Both the position numbers and the translations under genes were made by a program. This document shows, piece by piece, positions 13,296-13,839 of a stretch of DNA of 13,839 bases. The stretch's first letter is position 1, and the number at the start of each line of letters is the position of its first letter. Under the pieces are notes generated by a model. It did no database searches and had not been told where the DNA came from. It saw nothing but the letters and a program-made list of their open reading frames with translations. This DNA is from an uncultured Spirochaetaceae bacterium (lineage in GTDB: Bacteria; Spirochaetota; Spirochaetia; Treponematales; Treponemataceae), in contig CADBUT010000329.1 of NCBI GenBank assembly GCA_902797925.1, positions 1 through 13,839 of the forward strand, in the 5' to 3' direction.

Positions 13296-13328
13296 AAAAG
13301 CTCCTTTCAAGCTGAAAAATACTGAAAA

Positions 13329-13357
13329 AGAATAGCAAAATTCGGGCGTTTTTACAA
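13329..13357 (-). promoter_or_regulatory. Promoter of mscS
   Basis: On the minus strand, TTGTAA (13357-13352) and TATTCT (13334-13329) are separated by 17 bases. Transcription would begin near 13322, about 27 bases before the ATG, leaving room for the AAAGGAG ribosome site. This separates mscS from the upstream endonuclease gene. Confidence 0.55.
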
Positions 13358-13418
13358 TTGCGGTTTTTCAAAAGGCTGAAAAATTTGATTGCTTTGCCCG
13401 GCAAGCCGCATGTTGCAG

Positions 13419-13839
13419 TTACTCTACGCCGTTTTTTGGACAGATGCCGCAAATGATGCAGTCTGAACATTTCGGGTTTCTCGCCGTGCAGATATACCGG
13501 CCGTGAAGAATGAGCCAATGGTGTGCGTCTTGTAGATATTTTTCCGGAATCTTTTCGAGCAGGTCTTTTTCAACTCCTTCCGGCGTTTTTGCTTCAGAAA
13601 GACCGAGCCGCGGTGCGAGCCGCAAAAGGTGCGTGTCCACCGGCATTACAGGCGCGTGATAAAGCACATTGAGCATAACATTTGCGGTTTTTCTGCCAAC
13701 ACCGGGCAGCTCCATGAATTCTTCGCGCGTGCGTGGAAACGGATTTGCCGAAATGCGGTCAAAGCTGCAAGTTCCGGCGTCTTTTCCGTATTTTTGCGCG
13801 ATAATCTCTGAAAGCTCTTTGACGTGCTTTGCCTTGCTC
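13419..13839 (-). CDS. nth: Endonuclease III, partial (5' end outside the window)
   Basis: The C-terminal 139 residues of a DNA glycosylase/AP lyase that removes oxidised pyrimidines in base excision repair. The helix-hairpin-helix LPGVGRKTANV contains the catalytic Lys, and the catalytic Asp follows 18 residues later in MPVDTHLLR, the same spacing as in E. coli Nth. The C-terminal [4Fe-4S] loop follows the CX6CX2CX5C pattern (CTARNPKC, SDC, IICGIC) with one extra Cys inside the last interval. The stretch before the hairpin (KDAGTCSFDRISANPFPRTREE) is longer than in E. coli Nth. The reading frame continues to the window edge; an internal ATG at 13715 is not the start because the family sequence continues upstream of it. 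Confidence 0.94.
   Translation of the reverse strand, partial: SKAKHVKELSEIIAQKYGKDAGTCSFDRISANPFPRTREEFMELPGVGRKTANVMLNVLYHAPVMPVDTHLLRLAPRLGLSEAKTPEGVEKDLLEKIPEKYLQDAHHWLILHGRYICTARNPKCSDCIICGICPKNGVE

Noticed and set aside
13391..13409. Stem near the end of the endonuclease III gene as its terminator
   Set aside because: The GCTTGCC/GGCAAAGC stem is imperfect and the T run begins eight bases after it, too far for a confident call.
1..13839. CRISPR array, tRNA, rRNA, insertion sequence or prophage
   Set aside because: No regularly spaced repeats, no cloverleaf or rRNA segments, and no transposase, integrase or phage genes were seen.

Overview
The window looks like part of a chromosome from an anaerobic, host- or gut-associated spirochaete, most likely a Treponema. 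This is inferred from gene content, moderate GC content and protein style; there is no rRNA or other marker gene. The supporting content is a trimeric NADH-linked [FeFe]-hydrogenase, a CheY/HDOD/HD-GYP signalling group, a SlyD-type isomerase, SlyX and a PrsW-like protein. No phage, IS, CRISPR, tRNA or rRNA was seen, and no gene-free stretch exceeds about 220 bases.

Left part (1-2945): a minus-strand pair encodes a four-helix membrane protein of unknown function (292-1434) followed by a Nif3-like metal protein that runs off the left edge. Divergent from it is a plus-strand pair: a small flavoprotein with a compact Cys cluster like that of iron-sulfur flavoproteins (1639-2175), and a flavodoxin-like protein with a C-terminal membrane anchor (2178-2924). 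The divergent spacer holds a 16-bp direct repeat with a 21-bp period, a good operator candidate. An AT-rich terminator closes the plus pair.

Signalling part (2955-6203): a stand-alone CheY-type receiver with a structured leader, a protein combining a GHKL-type ATPase domain with an HDOD domain, and an HD-GYP protein with a degenerate receiver domain. All three lie on the plus strand. The HD-GYP gene, and slyX further right, have promoter-like boxes so close to the ATG that their transcripts would be leaderless.

Redox part (6232-12166): the minus-strand operon nfu - slyD-like - prsW-like diverges from the plus-strand operon hydC-hydB-hydA. These encode the NuoE-like, NuoF-like and catalytic subunits of a cytoplasmic, probably electron-bifurcating, [FeFe]-hydrogenase. 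The 217-bp spacer carries good promoters in both directions. Nfu is an Fe-S scaffold or carrier, and the SlyD-like protein ends in a tail of 30 residues containing eight cysteines. The neighbourhood therefore suggests metal-centre supply beside a hydrogenase whose three subunits carry many Fe-S clusters. The hyd operon ends in a strong terminator whose loop contains a REP-like palindrome.

Right part (12186-13839): slyX (plus) converges on an mscS channel gene (minus) that has its own promoter and terminator. An endonuclease III gene (minus) runs off the right edge.
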